Source of the DNA: Planctomycetota bacterium
GTDB taxonomy: Bacteria > Planctomycetota > Planctomycetia > Pirellulales > UBA1268
Direction of reading: 5' to 3'
NCBI GenBank assembly: GCA_003669255.1
Contig: QWPO01000063.1
Location: forward strand, 1 to 6,711
Length of the DNA stretch: 6,711 nucleotides
Notes under the pieces: model-generated
Database searches by the model: none
What the model was told of the DNA's origin: nothing
Seen by the model: only the letters and a program-made list of their open reading frames with translations
Program-made: the position numbers and the translations under genes
Shown here: positions 1 through 5,583 of the stretch, one piece after another
Numbering within the stretch: position 1 is the stretch's first letter
How the letters are laid out: each line of letters starts with the position of its first letter

Positions 1-2
1 CA

Positions 3-1688
3 AATGGTGCCTGCCACCGTTTTCTGCTGGCCTTCTGCGCGGCCGCGTGGTGCATCGTCGCGGAGCCTCTGGCGTGGGCCCAAGACTCCATCCTCGGCCC
101 GATCGGAGCCACCACGCCCTTCGTCGCCGCACCCGACGCTCCGGGGCCACCGGCAACTCCCGACGCCCAGCGGCCGGAAATGCTTCCCGCCCCGAGGGCC
201 GCCGTTCCTCAGCGGCCCGATACGACCGTGCCGCCGCTTGTGCCGTCGGCGTCGCTTTCGATCCCGGGGCTTGCCGTCGATCCCCGTCCGGAGCCGCTGA
301 CCCTCGCCGAGGTGCTCCTCAGCGTGCTGGTTCATTATCCGCTCCTGCAGGCGGTGGAGCGGGAGCGGGGTGTCGCGTCGGGCAGGCTGACCAGCGCGAT
401 GGGTGCCTTCGACACCAACGTGAACATGGCGGGCAACGCGCTGAGCCCCGGCACCTACGAGAACTACCGTTCCGACCTCGGCATGTCGCAGCAGTTCATG
501 TTTGGCGGCATGAGCGCCTTCGGTGGATTTCGCACGGGCTCTGGTGACTTCCCCGCCTACAACCTGGCGCAGAAGACCGCCGACGCCGGCGAGTTTCGCG
601 CTGGGCTGAATATGCCATTCGCTCGCAATCGTGAGATCGACCGCGCCCGGGCCACCCGGGCGCAGGCCCAACTCGACGTGGCGTTGGCTGAGCCCGCGAT
701 TGAACGGAGTCGTCTGGATTACATGCGATCCGCCGCCCGCACGTACTGGGCGTGGATGGGAAGCGGCGAACGCTACAGTGCCGGTGAACGGCTCGTCGAT
801 CTCGCCCTCGAGCGAGACAAGCAGATCGAGCTCAAGGTCGAGGGAGGTGTGATCGCCAACATCGACCGGATCGACAACCAGCAGAACATCGCCCTGCGAA
901 ACGGCATCGTCATCCAGGCCGACCGCGCCGTGCAGCAGGCCGCGATCGATCTCTCGCTCTATCACCGCGATCCCTCGGGGCGGCCGCTGCTCGCTGGCCG
1001 CAGGCGGATGCAGCCGGTGCCGACGCCCGTGAAGCCGACCATCGAGCTCTACCAGCAGTCGCTTGCCAGGGCGATGGGCTCCCGGCCGGAGTTTCAGCGG
1101 CTCGCGCTCCAGAAGGAGAAGCTCGTTGTCGAACGCAGGCTGGCTGCCAACCAGACGCTTCCGGGGATCGACGGGCAACTGCTCGGCAATCAGGACGCAG
1201 GCTACGGCAAGAGCCCGCTGTCCGGTATCAACGGTCTCGACCGGCAGGTGCTTCAGGCCTCGCTTGTCTTCCAGATGCCGGCGCAACGGCGGGACGCCCG
1301 CGGCAAGCTGCAGACGCTCGATTCGCAGCTCATGCAGATCGATCGACAGATCTCGTATGCCCACGACCAGGTGACGGTGGAAGTGCAAGACGCGTTTTCG
1401 ATGCTCGAGCGGGCCTATGAGTTTCACAAGCAGGCCTACAAGCGGGAGGAACTGGCCGCGCTCGTCGCCAGGGCCGAACGGGAGCAGCTCCGGCTGGGGC
1501 GGAGCGACATCCTCCGCGTGACGCTCCGGGAGCAGGCGAAGTTCGAGGCTGATATCCTCGAGATTGCCGCGAGGCAGGAGTTCTGGCGGGCCGAAAGCGA
1601 TCTCCGGGCGGCCGACACCTCGCTTGGCCCGGAGTCGCCGGGGCTCCTCCGCGAGGTGGTCAATCCGGTGATCCCGCAGGCGAAGTGA
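3..1688 (+). CDS. TolC/outer membrane efflux family protein, 5' end outside window
   Basis: Probable outer-membrane channel component of an efflux or type I export system. The frame is open from the first complete codon at 3 to the stop at 1686-1688, giving 561 visible residues; an ATG at 180 is too late, because the codons before it encode a hydrophobic export signal (visible residues about 7-20) ending in a signal-peptidase-like AWA-QD (24-28). The true start must lie a few codons upstream of the window. After a Pro/Ala-rich stretch (about 33-90) comes the typical opening of the family, LTLAEVLLSVLVHYPLLQAV (about 99-118), then two long Ala/Arg/Glu/Gln-rich coiled-coil halves (about 202-320 and 420-540), each beginning with a short strand-like segment (LNMPFARNREIDRAR; LVFQMPAQRRDARGK). 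That duplicated layout is the TolC/OEP fold. No membrane-fusion or inner-membrane pump gene follows, so the substrate cannot be told. The family call is firm and the transport role is inferred. Confidence 0.85.
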   Translation, partial: NGACHRFLLAFCAAAWCIVAEPLAWAQDSILGPIGATTPFVAAPDAPGPPATPDAQRPEMLPAPRAAVPQRPDTTVPPLVPSASLSIPGLAVDPRPEPLTLAEVLLSVLVHYPLLQAVERERGVASGRLTSAMGAFDTNVNMAGNALSPGTYENYRSDLGMSQQFMFGGMSAFGGFRTGSGDFPAYNLAQKTADAGEFRAGLNMPFARNREIDRARATRAQAQLDVALAEPAIERSRLDYMRSAARTYWAWMGSGERYSAGERLVDLALERDKQIELKVEGGVIANIDRIDNQQNIALRNGIVIQADRAVQQAAIDLSLYHRDPSGRPLLAGRRRMQPVPTPVKPTIELYQQSLARAMGSRPEFQRLALQKEKLVVERRLAANQTLPGIDGQLLGNQDAGYGKSPLSGINGLDRQVLQASLVFQMPAQRRDARGKLQTLDSQLMQIDRQISYAHDQVTVEVQDAFSMLERAYEFHKQAYKREELAALVARAEREQLRLGRSDILRVTLREQAKFEADILEIAARQEFWRAESDLRAADTSLGPESPGLLREVVNPVIPQAK

Positions 1689-1695
1689 CGGCGGG

Positions 1696-1701
1696 TACGA
1701 T
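1696..1701 (+). promoter_or_regulatory. Putative -10 element for the GT10 gene (leaderless type)
   Basis: TACGAT fits TANNNT and ends exactly six bases (GCCGGC) before the GTG start at 1708. No good -35 element is seen 16-19 bases upstream and no clear Shine-Dalgarno sequence is present. The same GTAC-start spacing recurs before two other genes in the window. An RNA starting near 1708 would have no leader. Read-through from the TolC gene, 19 bases upstream, is also possible. Confidence 0.35.
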
Positions 1702-1707
1702 GCCGGC

Positions 1708-2715
1708 GTGAACGCTACCGACCCCGCCGCGCCGCGCCTACCGCTCCGCCTCGGCTTTGCCGGCTTCTGGGATGCCTTCGATCACCGCGATAACTACTTC
1801 ACGCGGCTGCTTTCGCGCCGCTACGACGTGGTCGTGTGCGACCGCCCGGACTTCCTGATCCACTCCTGCATCGGCGAGGGACGGCACGACCACCGGCGAT
1901 ACGACTGCGTGCGGATCTTCTACACCGGCGAGAACGTCCCGGCCGACTGGCTCGCCACCGACTGGGCGCTCACCTTCGAATACGACGCCCACCCGCGGCA
2001 CTTCCGCCTGCCGCACTGGCCCTTCTACGTGGATCCGGTGGCGCTGGTGAAGCCGGCCGACATCGACGTGGAGCGGATCCTCGCGTCGAAGCCCCGGTTC
2101 TGCGGGTTCGTCGTTTCCAATCCGCTCTGCTGGGCCCGCAACGAGTTCTTTCGCCGGCTATCGAAGTACAAGCCGGTTGATTCCGGAGGCAAGGTGATGA
2201 ACACGCTCGGCCACCGCGTGGCCGACAAGCGGGCGTTTCTCGCTGACCACCGGTTCACGATCGCCTTCGAAAATGAGTCGCATCCGGGCTACACGACGGA
2301 GAAGGTCGTCGAACCGATGCTCGTGAACTCGATCCCGATCTACTGGGGCGACCCGCTCATCGGTCGCGACTTCGACACGCGGAGCTTTCTCTCCGCCCAC
2401 GACTGCTCGTCGCGAGCGACGTCGGCCCTGCTCGACGAACTCGTCGAGCGGGTGATCGAGGTCGATCGCAACCCGGACCTCCTGCGGGGCATGCTCGCGC
2501 GACCCTGGCTCCGGGGAAACCGCGTGCCGCGATGCGTGGACGAGGAAGCCATCCTCGATCAGTTTCAGCGGATCTTCACGACCCCGGTCGAACCGGTGGC
2601 GCAGCGGCGGGGCGTCGGTCGGTTGCTTGGCCTCGACCGGATCCCGGACGCGGTCGGTAGCATTCGCCACCGCGTGCAACGAAAATACCGCCAGTGGACG
2701 TCCAACGCGTCCTGA
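1708..2715 (+). CDS. GT10-family glycosyltransferase (alpha-1,3-fucosyltransferase-like)
   Basis: Likely transfers fucose from GDP-fucose to an acceptor sugar on a surface glycan; the donor is inferred from the family. 335 residues. The N-terminal half carries GFAGFWDAFDHRDNYFTRLL (16-35) and RPDFLIHS (46-53), as in GT10 acceptor domains, followed by IFYTGENVPADW (70-81). The diagnostic donor-binding motif is FENESHPGYTTEK (187-199), then VVEPMLVNSIPIYWGDP (200-216); the Glu-Lys pair at 198-199 corresponds to the nucleotide-sugar-binding pair of bacterial GT10 enzymes. No signal peptide or membrane segment is seen, so it is probably cytoplasmic or peripheral. The GTG at 1708 was chosen because it opens the conserved N-terminus and no in-frame ATG lies upstream; an ATG at 1700 is in another frame and stops after three codons. 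The basic C-terminus (HRVQRKYRQW, 321-330) may aid membrane contact. A 96-bp repeat begins five bases after the stop. Confidence 0.87.
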   Translation: MNATDPAAPRLPLRLGFAGFWDAFDHRDNYFTRLLSRRYDVVVCDRPDFLIHSCIGEGRHDHRRYDCVRIFYTGENVPADWLATDWALTFEYDAHPRHFRLPHWPFYVDPVALVKPADIDVERILASKPRFCGFVVSNPLCWARNEFFRRLSKYKPVDSGGKVMNTLGHRVADKRAFLADHRFTIAFENESHPGYTTEKVVEPMLVNSIPIYWGDPLIGRDFDTRSFLSAHDCSSRATSALLDELVERVIEVDRNPDLLRGMLARPWLRGNRVPRCVDEEAILDQFQRIFTTPVEPVAQRRGVGRLLGLDRIPDAVGSIRHRVQRKYRQWTSNAS

Positions 2716-2719
2716 CCAT

Positions 2720-2815
2720 CGTATAAGCCCAACGCCGTAAGGCGTGGGACGCGGCCAGGACAGACTCGGCATCCTCTCGACCGCGCCCGAGGCCTTACGG
2801 CCTTCGGCTTATACG
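2720..2815. repeat. BIME family 1, unit 1 (96 bp, REP + inverted REP)
   Basis: Two REP hairpins face each other. The left has stem CCC/GGG plus ACGCC/GGCGT with one bulged A and loop GTAA (2728-2748). The right, read on the minus strand, has CCG/CGG plus AGGCC/GGCCT, again with one bulged A and loop GTAA (2787-2807 on +). The outer ends CGTATAAGCC and GGCTTATACG are a perfect 10-bp inverted repeat, so the whole unit is also one long imperfect palindrome. It begins just after the GT10 stop codon. Confidence 0.88.
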
Positions 2816-2832
2816 GGCAGCCGTCCACTGAC

Positions 2833-2928
2833 CGTACAAGCCCAACGCCGGAAGGCGTGGGACGCGGCCAGAACAGACTCGGCATCCTCCCGGCCGCGCC
2901 CGAGGCCTTACGGCCTTCGGCTTATACG
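2833..2928. repeat. BIME family 1, unit 2 (96 bp)
   Basis: Same architecture and exactly the same length as unit 1, 17 bases downstream of it. The left foot is CGTACAAGCC and the right foot GGCTTATACG; the left loop is GGAA instead of GTAA, with the stem unchanged. The linker carries a further perfect pairing, CGCGGCC with GGCCGCG. The right half and the following 16 bases recur beyond the transposase gene. Confidence 0.87.
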
Positions 2929-2944
2929 GGTGGCAAACCCTGCC
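2893..2944. repeat. 52-bp direct repeat flanking the RAYT gene, left copy
   Basis: This stretch (right hairpin of unit 2 plus 16 bases, GGTGGCAAACCCTGCC) matches 3507-3558 at 51 of 52 positions; the single difference is A2924 versus G3538. The transposase stop codon lies only seven bases inside this copy. Recombination between the two copies would remove 614 bp. Confidence 0.85.
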
Positions 2945-2951
2945 TGTGGCT

Positions 2952-3446
2952 TCACGATCTCGGTCTGTCCTGGCCGTCCACGACGTACTCGACGACCCGC
3001 TGCAAACCGTATTCGTCAAAGATCAAACGCGCGCTGCCACCTCGCGACCAGCAGCGGCGGTGCGACAGCCCTGCGGCCGCGAGCGCTCGGCTGGACCAAG
3101 CCTTGAGCTGTTGGAGAACGATCTCTGGTCGCGTGAGGTTGGCCGTCACGACCACATGCACGTGCTGGATACGGCACTGGCAGGCGTGCATGACCCATTC
3201 ACGGCGGCGGCAGGTCATGTCGATCGCATCGTGTGCCACGCCACGCTGGGTGGGTGACAGTTCCAGCGGCTGGTCGTTCATGGTTTGCACCACCGCCGTG
3301 TGGAGGATGGGGTTAGCTGGACGGAAATCGCCGCCGCGTTTCACCCAGCCGCGTGGATCCCCCGGAAGCCATGATCCGTGGGTTGTCCACGTCAGGAAGT
3401 ACGCGATCGGGCCCGTGTCGCGAATGCCGCGAATGTCAGCACGCAT
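2952..3446 (-). CDS. REP-associated tyrosine transposase (RAYT), IS200-like HUH/Y1 family
   Basis: A 164-residue single-strand DNA nuclease/transposase of the Y1 (TnpA_REP) type. N-terminal signature YFLTWTTHGSWLPGDPRGWV (16-35), typical of these proteins. The HUH metal-binding motif is HVHVVV (95-100; H95 and H97). A helix KAWSSRAL (115-122) and a WSRGGS segment (133-138) follow. The probable catalytic tyrosine is Y154 in VVEYVVDGQ (151-159), matching the YIxxQ-type Y1 motif. All expected parts are present and uninterrupted, so it may be active. The family cuts and joins single-stranded REP hairpins; this copy lies between 96-bp BIMEs that are its likely substrate (inference). The ATG at 3446 was chosen because it precedes the conserved N-terminus and sits six bases after a -10-like TACACT with a well spaced -35; no Shine-Dalgarno sequence is visible. 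By eye, some codons are less GC-biased than in the neighbours. Confidence 0.85.
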   Translation of the reverse strand: MRADIRGIRDTGPIAYFLTWTTHGSWLPGDPRGWVKRGGDFRPANPILHTAVVQTMNDQPLELSPTQRGVAHDAIDMTCRRREWVMHACQCRIQHVHVVVTANLTRPEIVLQQLKAWSSRALAAAGLSHRRCWSRGGSARLIFDEYGLQRVVEYVVDGQDRPRS

Positions 3447-3452
3447 TCAGAA

Positions 3453-3481
3453 AGTGTACAGACGTACATTATTTATGTCGA
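3453..3481 (-). promoter_or_regulatory. Putative promoter of the RAYT gene
   Basis: Read on the minus strand: TCGACA (3481-3476, five of six matches to TTGACA), a 17-base spacer, then TACACT (3458-3453). The start codon follows six bases later, so transcription would begin at or next to the ATG. The spacer includes an AT-rich run (3466-3478) that stands out in this GC-rich DNA and contains an ACAT/ATGT inverted pair, a possible but weak operator. Confidence 0.5.
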
Positions 3482-3506
3482 GGGTCCGGATGGCAGCGTT
3501 ATCTCA

Positions 3507-3542
3507 GCCGCGCCCGAGGCCTTACGGCCTTCGGCTTGTACG
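3507..3542. repeat. BIME family 1, half unit (inverted REP only)
   Basis: Only the right half of the 96-bp unit is present, ending CTTGTACG, with loop TTAC on the plus strand. It lies upstream of the transposase promoter and forms the first part of the right-hand 52-bp direct repeat. The left REP and linker are absent. Confidence 0.85.
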
Positions 3543-3558
3543 GGTGGCAAACCCTGCC
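3507..3558. repeat. 52-bp direct repeat flanking the RAYT gene, right copy
   Basis: Partner of 2893-2944 with one mismatch. It consists of the half unit plus the 16-base spacer GGTGGCAAACCCTGCC and abuts the full unit starting at 3559. Deleting 2945-3558 would leave unit 2, the spacer and unit 4 as an uninterrupted array, which suggests how an ancestral empty site looked. Confidence 0.85.
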
Positions 3559-3654
3559 CGTAAAAGCCCAACGCCGTGAGGCGTGGGACGCGGCCAATAC
3601 CGACGCGGCATCCTTTCGGCCGCGCCCGAGGCCTTACGGCCTTCGGCTTGTACG
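3559..3654. repeat. BIME family 1, unit 4 (96 bp)
   Basis: Full unit with left foot CGTAAAAGCC and right foot GGCTTGTACG. The left loop is GTGA and the linker pairing CGCGGCC/GGCCGCG is intact. It ends 30 bases before the methyltransferase start, so it may form part of that gene's promoter region. Confidence 0.87.
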
Positions 3655-3672
3655 TGCAGCCGCGGCATCGCG

Positions 3673-3678
3673 TACACT
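3673..3678 (+). promoter_or_regulatory. Putative -10 element for the methyltransferase gene (leaderless type)
   Basis: TACACT lies exactly six bases (GCCGGC) before the ATG at 3685, and those six bases are identical to those before the GT10 start. The best -35-like match is TTGTAC at 3648-3653, at a poor spacing of 19; it is made from the right foot of the adjoining BIME. No Shine-Dalgarno sequence is seen. Confidence 0.4.
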
Positions 3679-3684
3679 GCCGGC

Positions 3685-5229
3685 ATGACTGCTTCGGGAT
3701 ATGTCACTGACGTCGCTTACGTCCCGGGCTTCTATCCTCAGATGGCCCCGGTGACTCTGCGGCACGTGGCCGCGCTCAACGGCGTTTGCCCGCCTGGAAC
3801 ATCCACGAGCTACCGTTACCTTGAGCTTGGCTGTGGCCTTGGCCGCTCCTTCACGACGCTTGCCGCGGCGAACCCGCGCGGCGAGTTCATCGGCGTCGAT
3901 ATCAACCCCAATCACACCTCGGCGGCTGCCCGCGACATTGCCGCCGGCAGCCTCGCCAACGCGCGAGTGATCACCGGCGACTTTGCGTCTCTGCCGGCCG
4001 ACCTCGGGGAGTTTCAGTTCATCGCCCTCCACGGCGTGTTCAGCTGGGTGGGGCCGGAGGTGCGCGAGCAGATTCTCGAGGTGGCGCGTCGCCATCTCGC
4101 ACCGGGCGGCCTCCTGCTCGTGAGCTACAACGCCATGCCCGGCTGGGCTCACCTTCAGCCGATCCGTGGCATCCTCCGGCAGTACGCCGCCCTCCGTCAG
4201 GGCGACAGCACCCAGCGGGTTCGCGATGCCCTTGCGTATCTCGTGTTCCTCCGCGATCGCCAGGCGAAATACTTCCTCGATAACCCGCGGGCCTCGGCCT
4301 ACCTCGACGCGCTCGTCACGCAGGACCTTCGCTACCTCGTCCACGAATACCTCAACGAACACTGGACGAGCTTTTATTTCGCCGAAGTTGCGGAGATGTT
4401 CGGCCGGGCGGGGCTCACGTTTGTGGGCAGCCAACCCGTGCACACGAACTTCTGGGATCTCTGCGTGCGACCCGAGTTTCAGGAACTCTTCCGCACCACC
4501 CGCGACCGCCTGGTCACCGAGGCCCACAAGGATTTCTGTGCCAACACGGCCTTTCGCTGGGACATCTACGCGAAATCACCGCAACCGCTTGGCGGCCTCG
4601 AAGGCCGTCTCGCCACGGCTGATGACCTCGAGTTTCGCGTGACCCGCCCTGGCACCGCGCTCCCCTTTCAGTCGAACCTTGGCGTTGTGACGAGCACGGT
4701 GGACGGTCCGCTCTACCAGGGGTTGCTCGACGCGCTGTCTACGGGCAGTCTGCCGCTGTCGAAGATCGTCGCGGATGAGCGGTTCGCCGCCACCCCGCCA
4801 GCCGACCTGGCGCGGGCTGTCGATGCGGGGGTGGCCCTTGGCCTGCTCGACGTCTCCGCAGGACACGTGCCCGCGCTCGGTGACATCGCAGACGGCCCCA
4901 CGGCGATCCCGAGCGGCTTCAACCGCATGGTGGTCGAGACCGATGCCCTTGGCGGCCGCGCAGTGGCGTTGGCGAGCGAGTTGACCGGGACGGGCTGCGT
5001 GATCGGGGATCTCGACGCGGCAATGCTGCACGAAGCGACGACGGGCGGCACGGCCGGGCTCGTCGACAGGCTTGCGTCGCGGCTGGCTGCCAGTGGGCGG
5101 GCGCTGCAGCGCGACGGCAAGCGGGTGGACGACTCGGTGGAGCAGCGAAAGCTTGTCGACGCGGCGTGTGATGCGTTTTTGAAGACCACGCTCCCGCGGC
5201 TTGTGAACGTGGGCGTGGTCACAGGCTGA
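3685..5229 (+). CDS. SAM-dependent methyltransferase with regulatory-type domain
   Basis: Class I methyltransferase, 514 residues. SAM-binding motif I is LELGCGLGRS (46-55), the acidic end of strand 2 is GVDIN (70-74), GDFASLP (98-104) is the next pocket segment, and LAPGGLLLVSYNAMPGW (138-154) is the later core strand region. Residues about 185-325, with FLDNPRASAYLDALVTQDLR (197-216) and YLNEHWTSFYFAEVAEMFGR (222-241), resemble the methyltransferase regulatory domain (PF10119), also found in rickettsial protein-lysine methyltransferases of the PKMT type. The C-terminal third is less conserved and Ala/Gly/Leu-rich. The substrate is unknown; protein lysine is a family-based guess. No signal peptide, so cytoplasmic. 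The ATG at 3685 is preferred over an in-frame GTG at 3583 because the latter lies inside the 96-bp repeat and adds only repeat-encoded residues. It is convergent with the SYLF gene. Confidence 0.83.
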   Translation: MTASGYVTDVAYVPGFYPQMAPVTLRHVAALNGVCPPGTSTSYRYLELGCGLGRSFTTLAAANPRGEFIGVDINPNHTSAAARDIAAGSLANARVITGDFASLPADLGEFQFIALHGVFSWVGPEVREQILEVARRHLAPGGLLLVSYNAMPGWAHLQPIRGILRQYAALRQGDSTQRVRDALAYLVFLRDRQAKYFLDNPRASAYLDALVTQDLRYLVHEYLNEHWTSFYFAEVAEMFGRAGLTFVGSQPVHTNFWDLCVRPEFQELFRTTRDRLVTEAHKDFCANTAFRWDIYAKSPQPLGGLEGRLATADDLEFRVTRPGTALPFQSNLGVVTSTVDGPLYQGLLDALSTGSLPLSKIVADERFAATPPADLARAVDAGVALGLLDVSAGHVPALGDIADGPTAIPSGFNRMVVETDALGGRAVALASELTGTGCVIGDLDAAMLHEATTGGTAGLVDRLASRLAASGRALQRDGKRVDDSVEQRKLVDAACDAFLKTTLPRLVNVGVVTG

Positions 5230-5237
5230 GCTCCCGC

Positions 5238-5337
5238 GTAGCGTAGGTTGTTCACCTGTGTGCACCGGAGTCGGGCTTTTGCTCGGCACAGGTTGACAAC
5301 CTGTGCTACTGGGGGAGGCACGATGGCGCTGCCTCAC
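5238..5337. repeat. BIME family 2, unit 1 (100 bp)
   Basis: The left hairpin is the most degraded of the array: its inner part reads AGGTTGTTCACCT, leaving a four-base core stem (AGGT/ACCT) with weak outer G-T pairs. The right hairpin (5286-5309 including the CTAC foot) is perfect. The unit begins nine bases after the methyltransferase stop. Confidence 0.82.
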
Positions 5338-5438
5338 GTAGCGTAGGTTTTCCACCTGCGTGCATGGGGCGTCGGGCTTTCGCTCGGCACAGGTTGACAA
5401 CCTGTGCTACTGGGGGAGGCACGGTCGCGCTGCCTTAC
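5338..5438. repeat. BIME family 2, unit 2 (101 bp)
   Basis: The left hairpin reads AGGTTTTCCACCT, with one base lost from the inner stem; the outer part is CGT/GCG. The right hairpin (5387-5410) is perfect and identical to those of units 1 and 3. Confidence 0.82.
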
Positions 5439-5539
5439 GTAGCGTAGGTTTTCAACCTGCGTGCATGGGGATCGGGGGTTCGCTCGGCACAGGTTGACAA
5501 CCTGTGCTACTAGGAGGAGGCACGATGGCGCTGCCTTAC
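5439..5539. repeat. BIME family 2, unit 3 (101 bp)
   Basis: The left hairpin is best preserved, CGTAGGTT/AACCTGCG with a three-base loop and one T-G pair. The right hairpin (5487-5510) is perfect. The partial fourth copy (5540-5565) holds only a left hairpin identical to that of this unit, so the array ends after half a pair. Confidence 0.82.
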
Positions 5540-5583
5540 GTAGCGTAGGTTTTCAACCTGCGTGCTCGAGCGCGGCCGGCTCG

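Larger units (their letters stand above)
2893..3558 (-). mobile_element. RAYT cassette bounded by 52-bp direct repeats containing inverted REPs
   Basis: A single HUH/Y1 transposase gene fills the space between two near-identical REP-containing direct repeats. This compact design matches REP-associated tyrosine transposase loci, which are generally single copy and flanked by REPs. No terminal inverted repeats or DDE transposase are present. Whether the block moves as a unit, or the transposase only acts on REPs elsewhere, cannot be decided from the sequence. The bounds given are the outer edges of the direct repeats. Confidence 0.6.
5238..5565. repeat. Tandem array of BIME family 2 (about 101-bp period, 3.25 copies)
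   Basis: Fills most of the 354-bp gap between the convergent methyltransferase and SYLF genes. Each unit has a left hairpin beginning GTAG (consensus stem around AGGTT/AACCT), about 22 bases, a right hairpin ending CTAC, and about 28 bases joining to the next unit. The right hairpin is a perfect palindrome in all copies: arms GCACAGGTTG and CAACCTGTGC around one A (5286-5306, 5387-5407, 5487-5507). The joining segment has a third small inverted pair, AGGCA/TGCCT. The two hairpins are inverted relatives of each other, as in BIMEs, but share no sequence with family 1. No T-run follows, so these are not standard intrinsic terminators. No other gene or RNA is seen here. Confidence 0.88.

Noticed and set aside
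180..1688. TolC gene starting at the ATG at 180
   Set aside because: The frame is open to the left edge of the window and encodes a signal peptide with an AWA-Q cleavage site before position 180, so the gene starts upstream.
2744..3579. Plus-strand open frames across the repeat island and opposite the transposase
   Set aside because: Their peptides come from the repeat or from the antisense of the RAYT gene and show no family resemblance.
3583..3684. N-terminal extension of the methyltransferase from an in-frame GTG at 3583
   Set aside because: The added residues are encoded by the 96-bp repeat and a short spacer; the ATG at 3685 has a -10-like element at the spacing seen before two other genes.
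5324..5347. Mini-ORF with a GGAGG-like ribosome site (peptide MALPHVA) repeated in the tandem array
   Set aside because: The ATG is lost in the second copy (GTC), the peptide is seven residues, and the pattern follows simply from the repeat.
5286..5510. The three perfect palindromes as rho-independent terminators, or TTGACA within them as -35 boxes
   Set aside because: No T-run follows any palindrome, and no -10 element lies at a proper distance from TTGACA.
5238..5565. CRISPR array
   Set aside because: The regularly spaced sequences are two inverted hairpins with conserved, not unique, intervening sequence; no cas genes are present.
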